Below, piece by piece: positions 21,393 to 32,754 of a DNA stretch of 64,000 nt (position 1 is the first letter of the stretch; each line of letters opens with the position of its first letter). Position numbers and translations under genes: made by a program. The stretch is taken from NCBI GenBank assembly GCA_013349585.1, contig DUZG01000003.1, positions 25,936-89,935 of the forward strand, given 5' to 3'. This DNA comes from Nitrospinota bacterium (GTDB lineage Bacteria > Nitrospinota > Nitrospinia > Nitrospinales > VA-1). The notes below the pieces were generated by a model. That model was not told the DNA's origin. It searched no databases and saw nothing but the letters and a program-made list of their open reading frames with translations.

Positions 21393-23795
21393 ATGGGTTC
21401 CGATAAAATTGTTCTACCGCTTCTCCCTTTAAGGGATATCATAGTATTCCCGTTCATGGTTCTACCCTTGTTCGTGGGCAGAGATAAGTCTGTACTCGCT
21501 TTGGAGAAATCCATGGCAGAACAAAAAAGCATTTTCCTTTCCGCTCAACGCAATCCCAGTAATAACGACCCGCAGCCGGCAGACATTTTCGAAATCGGGA
21601 CCATAGCCAATATTCTACAGATATTGAAGCTGACAGACGGCACTATGAAGGTGTTGGTCGAAGGGCTCCAAAGAGGCCGTATTGAGACCTTTAAGGAGAA
21701 TCCTGATTACTTTGAAGTGGAGGTCAACCGAATCCATGAAAACGATCAGCTCACTGCCGAAGTGAAAGCCATGATGCGAACTGTCGGGACTGTGTTCGAG
21801 CAATATGTAAAGCTCAACCAGAAGATACCGCTAGAAGCGGTTGCCGCAAGCGCAAACATTCTTGAGCCGCATCGTTATGCAGACACCATTGCTTCATACA
21901 TGGTTTTTCAGGCACAAGAAAAACAGGATCTGCTGGAAACGCTGAACCCTGAAGAACGTCTGGATAAATTGTTCGGAATTTTAAAGTCAGAAATGGAAGT
22001 CCTTAAGATTGAGAAGCGCGTTCATGGGCGGGTGCGCAAGCAAATGGAGCGCAGTCAGAAAGAGTTTTATCTGAATGAGCAGATGAAGGCTATTCAAAAA
22101 GAACTTGGCAAGCGTGATGAATTTAAGAGTGACTTCGATGAGTTAAAGGGGAAAATCAAAAAAGCAAAAATGCCGAAAGAGGTCAACGAGAAGGCCAAGA
22201 AAGAATTGAAGCGGCTGGAGCTCATGCAGCCGATGTCGGCAGAAGCCACAGTGGCGCGGACTTACATCGAATGGCTTGCAGATTTGCCGTGGGAAAAAGC
22301 TGTGGGGACCGATAAAATTAAAATTCCGGAAGCCCAAAAAATTCTCGATGAAGACCATTATGGGTTGGAAAAAGTAAAAGAGCGCATCACCGAACATCTG
22401 GCAGTTTTAAAGCTGGTGAAAAAAATAAAAGGTCCCATTATCTGTCTTGTCGGTCCCCCCGGTGTTGGTAAAACATCGTTGGGTAAATCCATTGGTCGCG
22501 CCATGGGTCGAAAATTCGTCCGTATATCCCTCGGTGGAGTTCGCGATGAAGCGGAGATTCGCGGCCACCGGCGTACCTATATCGGTGCTTTGCCCGGTAA
22601 AATAATTCAAGGCATGAAAAAGGCCGAGGTGCATAATCCTGTATTCATGCTTGATGAAATCGACAAAATGAACGCCGATTTTCGTGGTGATCCGGCATCT
22701 GCATTATTGGAAGTGCTTGACCCAGAACAAAATGGAACTTTTAACGATCACTATCTCGAAATCGATTACGACCTTTCAAACGTTTTATTTATATGTACCG
22801 CGAATGTATTGCATTCCATTCCGGGACCATTATTGGACAGAATGGAAGTGCTGCACCTTCCCGGTTATACCGATCAAGAAAAACTTGGTATTGCCCAGAG
22901 GTTTCTGGTGCCAAAGAAAGTCGCTGAGCATGGATTGACTGAAAAGAATATCGAAATTTCTGAAAAAACTCTCGAACGAATTATTCAAGATTTCACCCGC
23001 GAAGCCGGAGTAAGGAGCTTGGAACGGGAGATTGGAACTCTTTGTCGTAAAGTTGTCAGAGTCGTAGTGGAAAAAGGTAAGAAGACCCATGTCAAAATCA
23101 CGCCTGCCAGTTTGGAAAAATATCTAGGCATTCCCAAATACAAACGCTCAGAGAGCGAAGGTCCACTTGATATCGGTTCGGCAATTGGATTGGCATGGAC
23201 AGAGTTGGGTGGCGAAATTCTTTCGATTGAAGTCACTGTCCTTCCCGGAACAGGGAAACTCTTGCCCACCGGGCAGTTGGGCGATGTTATGAAAGAATCG
23301 GCGCAAGCCGCGATGACTTATGTTCGCTCACGCGCAGCTGACTTTGGGTTGGTTAAAAATTTCTACCAGAAAAATGATTTTTTTATCCATATTCCTGAAG
23401 GTGCAGTTCCTAAAGATGGTCCTTCAGCAGGTATCACCATGGCGGTGGCGCTGGTTTCAGCTCTCACTAAAACTGCGTTGCGTCACGACGTTGCCATGAC
23501 TGGAGAGTTGACGTTGACTGGAAAAGTTTTGCCGATTGGCGGGCTAAAAGAAAAAGTTCTCGCTGCGCATCGACATGGTATTCACAACCTGATCATACCT
23601 GTTGAGAACGAAAAAGATATTGCAGATATCCCGGAGAATATAAGAAAAACCATCCAGTTTTTTCCCGCTACTACAATGGATGATGTACTTCAGCATTCCT
23701 TCCACAAAAAATTCAAAAAGAAAAAACCAGCCGTACGAAAAACCAAAAAACCCTCAAAAACAGCAAATAAACAACCGGCTCTCCGTATCAACTAA
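21393..23795 (+). CDS. lon: Endopeptidase La (Lon)
   Basis: 800 aa; [14 protein letters not shown], proteolytic Ser motif [12 protein letters not shown]. Confidence 0.98.
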   Translation: MGSDKIVLPLLPLRDIIVFPFMVLPLFVGRDKSVLALEKSMAEQKSIFLSAQRNPSNNDPQPADIFEIGTIANILQILKLTDGTMKVLVEGLQRGRIETFKENPDYFEVEVNRIHENDQLTAEVKAMMRTVGTVFEQYVKLNQKIPLEAVAASANILEPHRYADTIASYMVFQAQEKQDLLETLNPEERLDKLFGILKSEMEVLKIEKRVHGRVRKQMERSQKEFYLNEQMKAIQKELGKRDEFKSDFDELKGKIKKAKMPKEVNEKAKKELKRLELMQPMSAEATVARTYIEWLADLPWEKAVGTDKIKIPEAQKILDEDHYGLEKVKERITEHLAVLKLVKKIKGPIICLVGPPGVGKTSLGKSIGRAMGRKFVRISLGGVRDEAEIRGHRRTYIGALPGKIIQGMKKAEVHNPVFMLDEIDKMNADFRGDPASALLEVLDPEQNGTFNDHYLEIDYDLSNVLFICTANVLHSIPGPLLDRMEVLHLPGYTDQEKLGIAQRFLVPKKVAEHGLTEKNIEISEKTLERIIQDFTREAGVRSLEREIGTLCRKVVRVVVEKGKKTHVKITPASLEKYLGIPKYKRSESEGPLDIGSAIGLAWTELGGEILSIEVTVLPGTGKLLPTGQLGDVMKESAQAAMTYVRSRAADFGLVKNFYQKNDFFIHIPEGAVPKDGPSAGITMAVALVSALTKTALRHDVAMTGELTLTGKVLPIGGLKEKVLAAHRHGIHNLIIPVENEKDIADIPENIRKTIQFFPATTMDDVLQHSFHKKFKKKKPAVRKTKKPSKTANKQPALRIN

Positions 23796-24059
23796 CCCTC
23801 TGGAGAGGGATAATAGGTTCTATTTATCTTACTGCGAAGTAACTTGTTATGTTATGGGGGCTCCTGAGAATTTGGCAACAGTTGAAAAAGCGGCAGCCGC
23901 TACGGTTCAGGAATTTATAGAAGACCTCGATAGAACCGCCATTGAGCCTGAAACTATTCTACCCAAACTTAAAATTCAATCAGTTGAAACTCCTCAAGTC
24001 ACTGAAGCAGAAAAGACACCCATAGCCTAGCCAATAGCTGATGTAACAAAAATAGGAAA

Positions 24060-25396
24060 TTATCAAATCCAGGTACTCCTTAAGAGATAAAACCGAAGCA
24101 GAACAACACAGGGAAGAACTGGCGAAAGGAGGGTTTGATGTGTTCTTGAAAAAGGCAATCAAAGAAAAAACTTTTAAAGGAAGCCCAGGAATAAATCTAT
24201 TAAAAAACCTGGAGCAAAAACCCAAACCAATGCGTTCAAATTCTAAAGAAGTAAAAAAATTTGTTCTTCTTATTGTTGTCCCAGCTTCCATTCTAGTTTT
24301 ATTACTGGTTGCCAATCCCTTCACACCAAAACCCAAGATTGTCAACAAACCACCAGTCGTGTCTTTAACTCCTTCAGCACCGGCTGGCTCCAGTACCACA
24401 AAAGAGGAAGGTTGTTAACCCCACTAGCTCGTCCTGTTGAACCGGTTGTGCAAAAACCCGTGCCGTAAAAAATTCAAAAAGATGGGCCGGTAATGGAATC
24501 TGGAATGAAAGAGGTCCTTCTTTAAAAAGAGAACTCTCAGGTAGGATCAATCAAATCCACTCCATAAATAACAAAACCTGTAGCTCGGATAGAATTAAAA
24601 GAAACTCCGGATTCGCCCCCTGCGGCAATAAGAATTATCCCCAATCCACCGGCGCAGAAAAATAAGAAAATCAAAGCTGCGAACAAACAGGAGCAGGTAT
24701 CCAAACCTACTGTAAAAAAGAAAACCAAAAAAATTGCTGCTAAAAATATTAAAAACCAGCTAGAGAGCAGGTCGCGGATCTACCAAGAAAGCAAAAGAAA
24801 TAAGGTTCCCAACCACACCAGAACCAAAAATTTATGCAAACAGCAATTATTACTTCAACAGAGCAATATTTTTTCAGAAGTACAAATCTTGGAATAAGGC
24901 ATAGTCAAATTACTCTAAAGCGGCTGCACTCAGCCCGGATAGAGCTTATATTTACAATAATATGGGGGTTATTTATAAAGAGTTAAAAAAATATGACAGG
25001 GCCATTGAAGAATTCCTGAGAGCTTTCTATCTTAACCCAAATTACGCAAAGCCCTATAATAATATTGGCGTGGTATACTACGCGAAAGAAAATTTTTCCA
25101 GTCCTATTCGCAATTACCAGAAAGCCATAAAGATAGATCCTGAAAATTTGGAGGCGCTAAATAATCTTGCAGTGGTTTTTAAAAAGCTAGGGCAATTAGA
25201 AAAGGTCAAAGCTATATTAAATCAGGCCTTGAAATTGGGCGTGATTCATGCAGGAACTCATTATAATAGGGCAGTTTTATATGAAGAAATTGGCAACAAA
25301 AAGTCAGTCATTCACTTTTACCAAGAATTTTCGAAACTGGGTTCTACCAGCCACCCTTCGTTGGTTCAGGAAGTTAAAGAATATATAATTTTTTAA
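24060..25396 (+). pseudogene. Decayed single-TM, TPR-repeat protein
   Basis: Fragments in different frames: RDKTEAEQHREELAKGGFDVFLKKAIKEK + TM segment FVLLIVVPASILVLLLV, then Lys/Pro-rich linker, then TPR units; in-frame TAG before ..NYSKAAALSPDRAYIYNNMGVIYKELKKYDRAIEEF. Confidence 0.6.
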
Positions 25397-25431
25397 AATA
25401 AGCATTGGAATATTCGCAATTTTAATGTTGA

Positions 25432-26079
25432 GTGAGGGCAATGTTTAAAAAAGCACTAAAGAAAAATTTAATAGCAGGACTTCTGGTTACTGTTCCTGCT
25501 GCTTTGACATACATGATTTTATCATTTGTCATTACCCGTGTTGACAAGGCGATGGAGCCTGTCATCGTTGGGGTTTTGGGGCCTCAGAATCTCAAACTAA
25601 TGGATGAGTGGCATATTCCTGGTATGGGATTTTTATTCCTGGCTGTTTTTATTATTGCGGTAGGATTTGTGGGAACCAATTTTATAGGGAAAAAAGTAGT
25701 TGCTCTGGGAGAGAAGGTTCTACATAACATTCCGGTCGTCCGTGTCATATATACCAGTATTAAAAAAGTTGTTGATACAGTTTCTTTGACAGAAACACCC
25801 ACCTTCGAGAAGATGGTTCTTATTACTTATCCACGAGAACCCTTGAAAACTTTGGGAATTGTTTGTTGCAATACTCCGGAGGGAATCACTGAGGGTGAAA
25901 AAATGTTGAATGTTTTTGTGCCAACTTCGCCTAACCCAACCACAGGATTTCTTTTTATGTTACCTGAAAAGGAAACCCAGCCGCTTAAGATGTCTGTTGA
26001 GGAGGGCTTGAAAATGATTATTTCTTTTGGAATGACGCATCCAGATACTGGTGAAGAAATAACTTCTATTAAAAATTAA
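25432..26079 (+). CDS. DUF502-family membrane protein
   Basis: 215 aa; two TM segments and VRVIYTSIKKVVDTV / FVPTSPNPTTGFLFMLP motifs. Confidence 0.85.
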   Translation: MRAMFKKALKKNLIAGLLVTVPAALTYMILSFVITRVDKAMEPVIVGVLGPQNLKLMDEWHIPGMGFLFLAVFIIAVGFVGTNFIGKKVVALGEKVLHNIPVVRVIYTSIKKVVDTVSLTETPTFEKMVLITYPREPLKTLGIVCCNTPEGITEGEKMLNVFVPTSPNPTTGFLFMLPEKETQPLKMSVEEGLKMIISFGMTHPDTGEEITSIKN

Positions 26080-26091
26080 TTCAGCCGTTCT

Positions 26092-26727
26092 TTATTTTTT
26101 GTCCTCGCTTTTCATCATTTTGTCATCTTTTATTTTTTTTCCCGCAAGGGTTTCGCTAATTCGTTTGGCGACTTTTACATCTAGTTTGCTGAGCACCTTG
26201 CCCGCGATCTTACTTTTCATTCCTGCTACGATTCTGAGAGCCAGATCGTCATCAATTGCTTCAATAAGACTAGCGGCCTCTTCAGGTTTCATACTGGAAT
26301 AAACTTTGATTAAGGACTCCACATTATTCTTTATTTTCTCATCCTGAATTTCGAGTTGTTGTTTTGATTCTGATATCCCTTTTTCAATTTTATCGAGATC
26401 CTTGCTGACCTTGGCTTCAATGGCTTTTATCCTGAGTTCCTTTATGCGTAATTCTTCTTCCCGGCGTTTAAGCTCACGATTTTTCTTTTCAATCGTTTCA
26501 ATCATTCGAAATGTTTCAGGGTTTACAGCGGGAACCTTGGTAGGAAGTTCCACCTTTTTTTCTTCTTCTAATATAGGCTCGTCTGTGGTGTTTCGTTTTT
26601 CTTCTGTTTTCCCGTCAAGCATTTTGACCTGAGCGTAGGCAATACCTTCCTGCTGAGAATCGAAGGCATTTCCGACAAGAAAAGCAATGGCTGTTGCTGT
26701 GAAAATGAATAAAATTTTAATTTTCAT
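26092..26727 (-). CDS. MotE-like / MgtE-N-domain flagellar accessory protein
   Basis: Single N-terminal TM, coiled coil, C-terminal YSSMKPEEAASLIEAIDDDLALRIVAGMKSKIAGKVLSKLD; adjacent to fliJ; internal ATG chosen. Confidence 0.75.
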   Translation of the reverse strand: MKIKILFIFTATAIAFLVGNAFDSQQEGIAYAQVKMLDGKTEEKRNTTDEPILEEEKKVELPTKVPAVNPETFRMIETIEKKNRELKRREEELRIKELRIKAIEAKVSKDLDKIEKGISESKQQLEIQDEKIKNNVESLIKVYSSMKPEEAASLIEAIDDDLALRIVAGMKSKIAGKVLSKLDVKVAKRISETLAGKKIKDDKMMKSEDKK

Positions 26728-26728
26728 A

Positions 26729-27166
26729 TTAGATTCCTTTTCTTCCCCACAAATTTGACGCATTTTCATCTTGAATGGCGAGGTCCTTTTTTGCTCTGAG
26801 TTCTCTTTCTTTTAATATGTTTCGGTCCTTCAATATTTCCAGAGTTTTCCGGTTGCGCATTGCTTCAACAACTTCTGCGCGTTTTACTTCTAGCTTGAGG
26901 GTGATTTCCGAAATAATCTTATCCTGTCGGGTTTTATGAACCTGAGTTCCTCGGAAAAAATTATCATAAAGAATCATTGTATTGACATCAACGTCTTGTC
27001 GTTTTTTCTGGTTTAACTCATCTTTTATATTCTCGGTAAATTCCCGCATGAAGTGTTGACTGTCCTTCTGCTTTTGTATCATGGCATTGATCTGTCCCAT
27101 ATCTCTTTGCAGTAGATCTTCTTTGTTTTTATTCATTCTGAGAATAGTTTCAAATCGAAAACTCAA
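26729..27166 (-). CDS. fliJ: Flagellar export protein FliJ
   Basis: 145 aa coiled-coil protein directly downstream of fliI (F..ILRMN..KED start). Confidence 0.75.
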   Translation of the reverse strand: MSFRFETILRMNKNKEDLLQRDMGQINAMIQKQKDSQHFMREFTENIKDELNQKKRQDVDVNTMILYDNFFRGTQVHKTRQDKIISEITLKLEVKRAEVVEAMRNRKTLEILKDRNILKERELRAKKDLAIQDENASNLWGRKGI

Positions 27167-27168
27167 TT

Positions 27169-28488
27169 TTAAGCCTCCATAATTCTTTTTAACTCATCCA
27201 GGCTTGCCCGCCAATCAAAATTCTCAAACATTCCTTGTCTGAGAAACGGAATCATTTGATCATATTTTTGGATGGCCATGTCAATTTTAGGGTTGCTGCC
27301 TTTAGTGTACGCGCCAATATTAATTAGGTCTTCAGCCGATTTATAGGTCGCAAGAAAATCCTTAAATTTCATAGAGAATTCCTGATGCTCTTTGGTCACT
27401 ACATCAATCATCAAACGGCTTACACTATTGAGTATGTCAATCGCGGGATAGTGATTGTGGGCTGCCAATTCCCGTGTCAAAACAATGTGCCCATCGAGAA
27501 TAGCACGAACTGCATCAGAAATTGGTTCACTCAAATCATCTCCTTCGACTAGAACGGTATAGAGTCCGGTAATAGATCCTTCGCTGGATGAAGTTCCGGC
27601 ACGTTCCAAAAGTTTTGGTAGCATAGCAAAAACCGAAGGTGTAAAACCGCGGGTAGTTGGTGGTTCCCCTACTGAAAGACCAATTTCTCTTTGTGCCAGA
27701 GCGAAGCGAGTAACAGAATCCATCATCAACATCACATCCTGGCCTTGATCCCTGAAATATTCTGCAATGGTAGTTGCAATGAATGCTCCGCGCAACCTTA
27801 CCAGAGGCGGCTGATCCGAAGCAGCCGCAATTATGATGGAACGTTTCAGTCCTTCTTCACCAAGGTTCTCATCGATGAATTCTTTTACTTCCCTGCCTCT
27901 TTCTCCGATCAATGCGATTACATTAATGTCAGCACTGGTATTTCTAGCGATCATTCCCATCAAAACAGATTTTCCTACGCCAGTTCCTGCTAAAATTCCT
28001 ACCCGCTGACCCTTGGCAAAAGAAAGAAGACCGTTGATAGATTTAATTCCAACATCCAGAGGTTCTTTCAATCGTTTTCTTTCTAAGGGGTTAATCGGCG
28101 TACCCATCAAGGGATATTCTGTAGTGGTAGGAATTGGACCTTTGCCATCAATAGGCAGTCCATTGCCATCAATAATTCTGCCAAGAAGAGCATCACCGAC
28201 TTTAAAAGTAGGGTACTCCTCGACCGCTTCGATAACGCTACCGGGTTCAATGCCAATTATTTCTCCTAGTGGCATGAGTAAAATGCTTTTATCTCGAAAT
28301 CCTACAACCTGAGCCTGAATAGACGGTCGTTTACTAGGGTAAATGGTGCAGATACTTCCAACGGAAGCAGCTGGGCCATCTCCTTCGAGAATAAGACCAA
28401 TAATACGATTGACGCGCCCAGTTTTTTTTACGAAGTCTGTTTTCTCTATAAAGGAGGTGTATTTTTTTAAATCAATAGTTGCTTCCAT
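27169..28488 (-). CDS. fliI: Flagellum-specific ATP synthase FliI
   Basis: 439 aa; Walker A GTGVGKSVLMGMIARNT, ERGREVKEFI. Confidence 0.95.
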   Translation of the reverse strand: MEATIDLKKYTSFIEKTDFVKKTGRVNRIIGLILEGDGPAASVGSICTIYPSKRPSIQAQVVGFRDKSILLMPLGEIIGIEPGSVIEAVEEYPTFKVGDALLGRIIDGNGLPIDGKGPIPTTTEYPLMGTPINPLERKRLKEPLDVGIKSINGLLSFAKGQRVGILAGTGVGKSVLMGMIARNTSADINVIALIGERGREVKEFIDENLGEEGLKRSIIIAAASDQPPLVRLRGAFIATTIAEYFRDQGQDVMLMMDSVTRFALAQREIGLSVGEPPTTRGFTPSVFAMLPKLLERAGTSSSEGSITGLYTVLVEGDDLSEPISDAVRAILDGHIVLTRELAAHNHYPAIDILNSVSRLMIDVVTKEHQEFSMKFKDFLATYKSAEDLINIGAYTKGSNPKIDMAIQKYDQMIPFLRQGMFENFDWRASLDELKRIMEA

Positions 28489-28493
28489 TTTTA

Positions 28494-29426
28494 TTAATCC
28501 TGACTTTCTATAGAATCTGTGTCGTTGCTGTCTGATTCTTCTTCCGGTGATTGCTGATCGTTCTGTATCTCCGGTTCTTCAATTGCGGATTCTTCATCAA
28601 CTGCTGGTATTTCAATAACCGAAGCCTCGGAAGCCGCAATCAATTTATCCGGTTGTGCTGGGGCAAGTTTAAGAATGCGGTCAATCTGTTCTTCCAACTT
28701 TTCTATTCGCGCATCGATCACACCAAAATTAGTTTCGACAACACAACCGCCACGTTCGATTCCTGAATGTGCGGCAAAGGTGATATTTTTTATTTCACTG
28801 AACATATGGTGCAATTCAGGCCGAAAACTTTCTGCGTATTTCTTGTCGGTGGGATGGATTTTTATAACCATGGACTCCCGATCCAAAACAGACTGAACTG
28901 CCAGCCGAATCATATCTTGAACGGCATCCTCGCGTGTAGAAAAATCAAAATGAATGACTTTCTTGGTAAGGGAAATGACCATCTCAATCATTTCCCTTTC
29001 AACCTTGTCATACATCTCTTTTCGGAATCCTGACAGTTCTTCAACTAATTGCTGGGTGGTTTCCAAAACAGTGCTGAACTCTTCTTTGGCGGCTTCTTTT
29101 CCTTTATTAAAGCCTCCTTCGAAACCTGTATCGTATCCTTGTTTTCTGGCATTTGATTTGATCTCACCGACCTGCTGTTTCGCCTTGTCGATAGCATCTT
29201 TAAGTAGTTGCATCACACTTACTTTTGCTTTGTCTACATTTCCCTGGTCGAAGTTTCGGGCTTTCTCAGAATCGTATGTAAAGTCTCGACGAATGGATGG
29301 GTTTTGGATCGTCAATTCATCGAATTGAAAGGAACGCTCCTCTGAAACCGCAACGGTTTCCTTTGCATCTTTTGGCTGCAGGTCACTGGCTATAAATTGT
29401 TCGCGTATATCAGACAAGAGCTTCAC
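28494..29426 (-). CDS. fliH: Flagellar assembly protein FliH
   Basis: Between fliI and fliG; FliH/YscL pattern and acidic C-terminus; GTG start proposed at 29426, overlapping the fliG end. Confidence 0.8.
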   Translation of the reverse strand: MKLLSDIREQFIASDLQPKDAKETVAVSEERSFQFDELTIQNPSIRRDFTYDSEKARNFDQGNVDKAKVSVMQLLKDAIDKAKQQVGEIKSNARKQGYDTGFEGGFNKGKEAAKEEFSTVLETTQQLVEELSGFRKEMYDKVEREMIEMVISLTKKVIHFDFSTREDAVQDMIRLAVQSVLDRESMVIKIHPTDKKYAESFRPELHHMFSEIKNITFAAHSGIERGGCVVETNFGVIDARIEKLEEQIDRILKLAPAQPDKLIAASEASVIEIPAVDEESAIEEPEIQNDQQSPEEESDSNDTDSIESQD

Positions 29427-30414
29427 CTTGATCCATAACAATAGCTCCCGAATCTTCAAGATGCTTGCAGATGGAAACAATTTTCTGTTGTGCTTTTTCT
29501 ACCGCGCTTATCTTAGTTGGGCCAAGTAATTCGAGGTCCTCCTGCAACATACTTGCAGCACCATCAGACATATTGGAAAGTATTTTAATTTTCAACTCAT
29601 CAGACGCAGTTTTAAGAGCAATCAACAGATCTTCACTACTGACATCCCTCAAAACAAGCCGGATGCCTTCATCTTCAACTCTCTTCAGATCCTCAAATGT
29701 AAACCTCAGTTCACGAATTTCATTTGCCATATCGGGATAGATCTCTTCCATGGAAGAGAGGATCATGGATTCTGTGGTTCTATCCATTGCCTCCATCAAC
29801 CTGGCGGCAACTGTTTTTCCGCCCAACTTATTTCCAGAAATGGTTCCGTAATATTGAAACTCCATTTGCAGGACATCATCCAGCTCTCTTAGCACCTGAG
29901 GGGAGACTCTTTCCAGAGTAGCCAATCGGTGGACAATTTCCATGCGTTTATTTTCAGATATTTTTTTTACAGTCTGGCTGGCCACGTCCGGCTCCAAATG
30001 CGCTAGGATAATTGCTGCCGTTTGTGGATGCTCATTTTCAATGAAACTGGCGATAACTTCAGGTTCAAGAAGGCGAATCGTTTCCAGGCCACCCCCTATT
30101 TTTTCACCCGGAGAAGTTATATTGTCCAATATTTCTGTCGCCTTGTCAGGGGTCAATGCCTTATTTAAACTAGACTTAAGGAAATCCGTTCCAGCTTTTG
30201 CAAGCCCTGATGCCCCCGATTCCAATAGGTTATAAAAATCTTTATTGACCGAGTCCATTACCTTATGGTCAATATTGCCTAGAGATGACATGTAATTACC
30301 GATGGTTTGAATTTCCAGCTCATCCATATTTGCTAGAACCTGATCGGCTTTTTCTTCTCCAAGGTTCATCAATAGTATAGCGGCTTTTTCTGCACCTAAA
30401 AATTTTCTAATCAT
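29410..30414 (-). CDS. fliG: Flagellar motor switch protein FliG
   Basis: GAEKAAILLMNLGEEKA, EHPQTAAIILAHL, charged torque helix region; MIRKFLGAEK start. Confidence 0.95.
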   Translation of the reverse strand: MIRKFLGAEKAAILLMNLGEEKADQVLANMDELEIQTIGNYMSSLGNIDHKVMDSVNKDFYNLLESGASGLAKAGTDFLKSSLNKALTPDKATEILDNITSPGEKIGGGLETIRLLEPEVIASFIENEHPQTAAIILAHLEPDVASQTVKKISENKRMEIVHRLATLERVSPQVLRELDDVLQMEFQYYGTISGNKLGGKTVAARLMEAMDRTTESMILSSMEEIYPDMANEIRELRFTFEDLKRVEDEGIRLVLRDVSSEDLLIALKTASDELKIKILSNMSDGAASMLQEDLELLGPTKISAVEKAQQKIVSICKHLEDSGAIVMDQGEALV

Positions 30415-30437
30415 AATTCTCCAAGCCTCAATTATTA

Positions 30438-32027
30438 TTAAGCAGCAGGTTCTTTTTCTCGAATCCATTTTCTGATAACACCCGCTGTGTATTTTGGATC
30501 ATTGGTAACAAACTCATTTACCGAGTCTCTGATATTAGCTGCTTCAGTGGCCATTTCAGTGAGCTTTCTTTTCTCTTCACCCACTGCGTCAATGTCAGCT
30601 GCTTCCAACTGATCAGTTTCGGGGATGACTTCAACCGTTGTTGTCATCCAGGTTATGATTGGTCGGATGACTCGGGTAAAGAACATGATGAGAAAAATTA
30701 ATCCCACCAGCAGTTTGCCACCTTCCATTGCCAGATCAATCTGCTCTGCGCGTTCGATTGCTGCTTTTTCTTTATCCAGTTGAGAATGATCAAATTGAAT
30801 ATTCTCAACTTGAACAACATCGCCGCGCTCTGCATCATAACCTACAGCTGATTTAACCATTTGCAGATACTTTTCCATTTCTTCCGGAGTACGGGCTTGA
30901 TACTCAGCCGGGTCGCCTGCCATTATTCCATCAATCATCACGGCGACACTTAGTTTAGTAACTTCTCCGACGGGTTTAGAAACCCTTCGAACTACTTTGT
31001 TGATTTCGTAATTAAAAACTGCGTTAGATTTGTTTCTCTGTGCCGCTTGACCGATTCCGCTCGCTGCATCCTCTCCAGATGGAACAAGAGCTTGGACTCC
31101 AGGAATACCTCCTGGAGGGATAGCACCTATAGAGTTTTCTGAAATTTGGTTTTCGCTTCGTACCACCTGAGAATCTGGATCGAAAGTTTCTTCGGTTCGT
31201 TCGACCTGTTCAAAATCCAGATCCGTGGATATCTTGGCGATCACTTTTCCAGCGCCTAAAGCTTCTTCCAACATTTTTATAACCTTTACCTGCAATTCTT
31301 TTTGCACACGTAGTTTATGTTTGAAATTGGAAGAGGACATCATGGCCCCTTTTGAGGGCTCTTTGCCGCCGGACAAAAGGTTTCCTTTCACGTCAACGAT
31401 GACCACATTGGATGCTTCGATGCTACCCACACTGGCGGAAACCAAATGCACAATTCCCTGTATCTGCCCTTCTGAAAGGGAATTGCCAGACTTAAGTTTC
31501 AATGTGATAGAGGCTTTACCTTTTGGTTTCTCCTTTCGGAAAAGATTGTCTTTAGGAATTACAAGATGAACCCTTACCTGGGCAACAGCATTCAAAGTTT
31601 TGATTGTGCGTGTCAACTCACCTTGAAGAGCGCGTTGAAAATTTAGTTTCTGAATAAAATCTGTCATTCCCAGAGGAGTGTCCTCAAACATTTCCAGTCC
31701 AACTTCAGAGCCTTCAGGCAACCCTTCACCAGCAAGTTGCAAGCGGGTTTCGTGAATCAGGTCCGAAGCTACACGAATGGTACGTCCACCATTTGATATC
31801 TCATAAGGAACTTTCTGACTTTTCAATTTCTCTACAATTGCTCCTGCATCTTGCTGTGAAAGATTCGCATACAAAAGCTGAAAATCGGGCGCCTTCAGCC
31901 ATAAAGACATCACAAGCAGGGATGCTAGAGCTAGAGCTACTAAAGAAAGTGCTGCAACCTTTTTGCCTTGAGAAAGTTCGTTAAATCGTTCGCCGAGTTG
32001 TCCTAAAAAATCTTGAAAGTTATCCAT
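30438..32027 (-). CDS. fliF: Flagellar MS-ring protein FliF
   Basis: 529 aa; PDFQLLYANLSQQDAGAIVEKL, two TM segments, upstream of fliG. Confidence 0.95.
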   Translation of the reverse strand: MDNFQDFLGQLGERFNELSQGKKVAALSLVALALASLLVMSLWLKAPDFQLLYANLSQQDAGAIVEKLKSQKVPYEISNGGRTIRVASDLIHETRLQLAGEGLPEGSEVGLEMFEDTPLGMTDFIQKLNFQRALQGELTRTIKTLNAVAQVRVHLVIPKDNLFRKEKPKGKASITLKLKSGNSLSEGQIQGIVHLVSASVGSIEASNVVIVDVKGNLLSGGKEPSKGAMMSSSNFKHKLRVQKELQVKVIKMLEEALGAGKVIAKISTDLDFEQVERTEETFDPDSQVVRSENQISENSIGAIPPGGIPGVQALVPSGEDAASGIGQAAQRNKSNAVFNYEINKVVRRVSKPVGEVTKLSVAVMIDGIMAGDPAEYQARTPEEMEKYLQMVKSAVGYDAERGDVVQVENIQFDHSQLDKEKAAIERAEQIDLAMEGGKLLVGLIFLIMFFTRVIRPIITWMTTTVEVIPETDQLEAADIDAVGEEKRKLTEMATEAANIRDSVNEFVTNDPKYTAGVIRKWIREKEPAA

Positions 32028-32063
32028 GGGAATTTAATTTTTATAGTTTATATTAATTTTTTA

Positions 32064-32501
32064 TTATCTACCCAGGTCAATGGCTCTTGTTGCCATTGCC
32101 TTGGACGCGTTGATTGCCGTCACATTTGCCTCAAAAGATCTTTGCGTGGTTACCATATTTACCATTTCCTTCATTGGATCTACATTTGGCATGGCCACAT
32201 AACCCAGATCATTCGCATCCGGGTGTTTTGGATTATAAACTAGACGTGGTTCTGTCTGATCTTCTACCACTTCCGTAATTTGTGGTTTTGTTAGTCGATC
32301 CCCTAGCTGGTTTTTAAAGATACTGCCGAATTCACTTTCCATAGGAACCGCGGTCACCAATATATCTTTCCTGCGATAAGGGCCACCTTCTGGAGTTCGG
32401 GTAGTTTCGAGATTAGCAAGATTACTGGAAATCGCTTCCATGCGTTTTCTTTGCACATTCAATCCCGATGAACTAATTTTCATGTTGGTGAGAAAATCCA
32501 T
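32064..32501 (-). CDS. flgC: Flagellar basal-body rod protein FlgC
   Basis: 145 aa; KISSSGLNVQRKRMEAISSNLANLETTRTPEGGPYRRK and C-terminal TTQRSFEANVTAINASKAM. Confidence 0.95.
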   Translation of the reverse strand: MDFLTNMKISSSGLNVQRKRMEAISSNLANLETTRTPEGGPYRRKDILVTAVPMESEFGSIFKNQLGDRLTKPQITEVVEDQTEPRLVYNPKHPDANDLGYVAMPNVDPMKEMVNMVTTQRSFEANVTAINASKAMATRAIDLGR

Positions 32502-32577
32502 TATCCCGCCCTTCCTTGAAAAGTTAAACTTCAGTTATTAATAAAACCCATAATTTGAGGAGGTTTGGTATTAATTT

Positions 32578-32593
32578 AGCAAGTTCCATACCA
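32578..32593 (-). promoter_or_regulatory. Sigma-54 (RpoN) promoter upstream of flgC operon
   Basis: Minus strand reads TGGTATGGAACTTGCT, matching TGGYRYRNNNNTTGCW; about 77 nt from the flgC start. Confidence 0.8.
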
Positions 32594-32754
32594 TTACTGA
32601 AATAGCTTGGCTGGGCAGGGGGGATTCAGAGAAGATCTTTTATCTATATAGGTTTACGATTATGGTCGGGGAAGATGAGAGTAGCGAGAAATGAAGCATA
32701 GGGAAGCAATCCCGTCATATTTTTGGCTTTCAGAGGAGGTTCTGCCTTCTCTTT

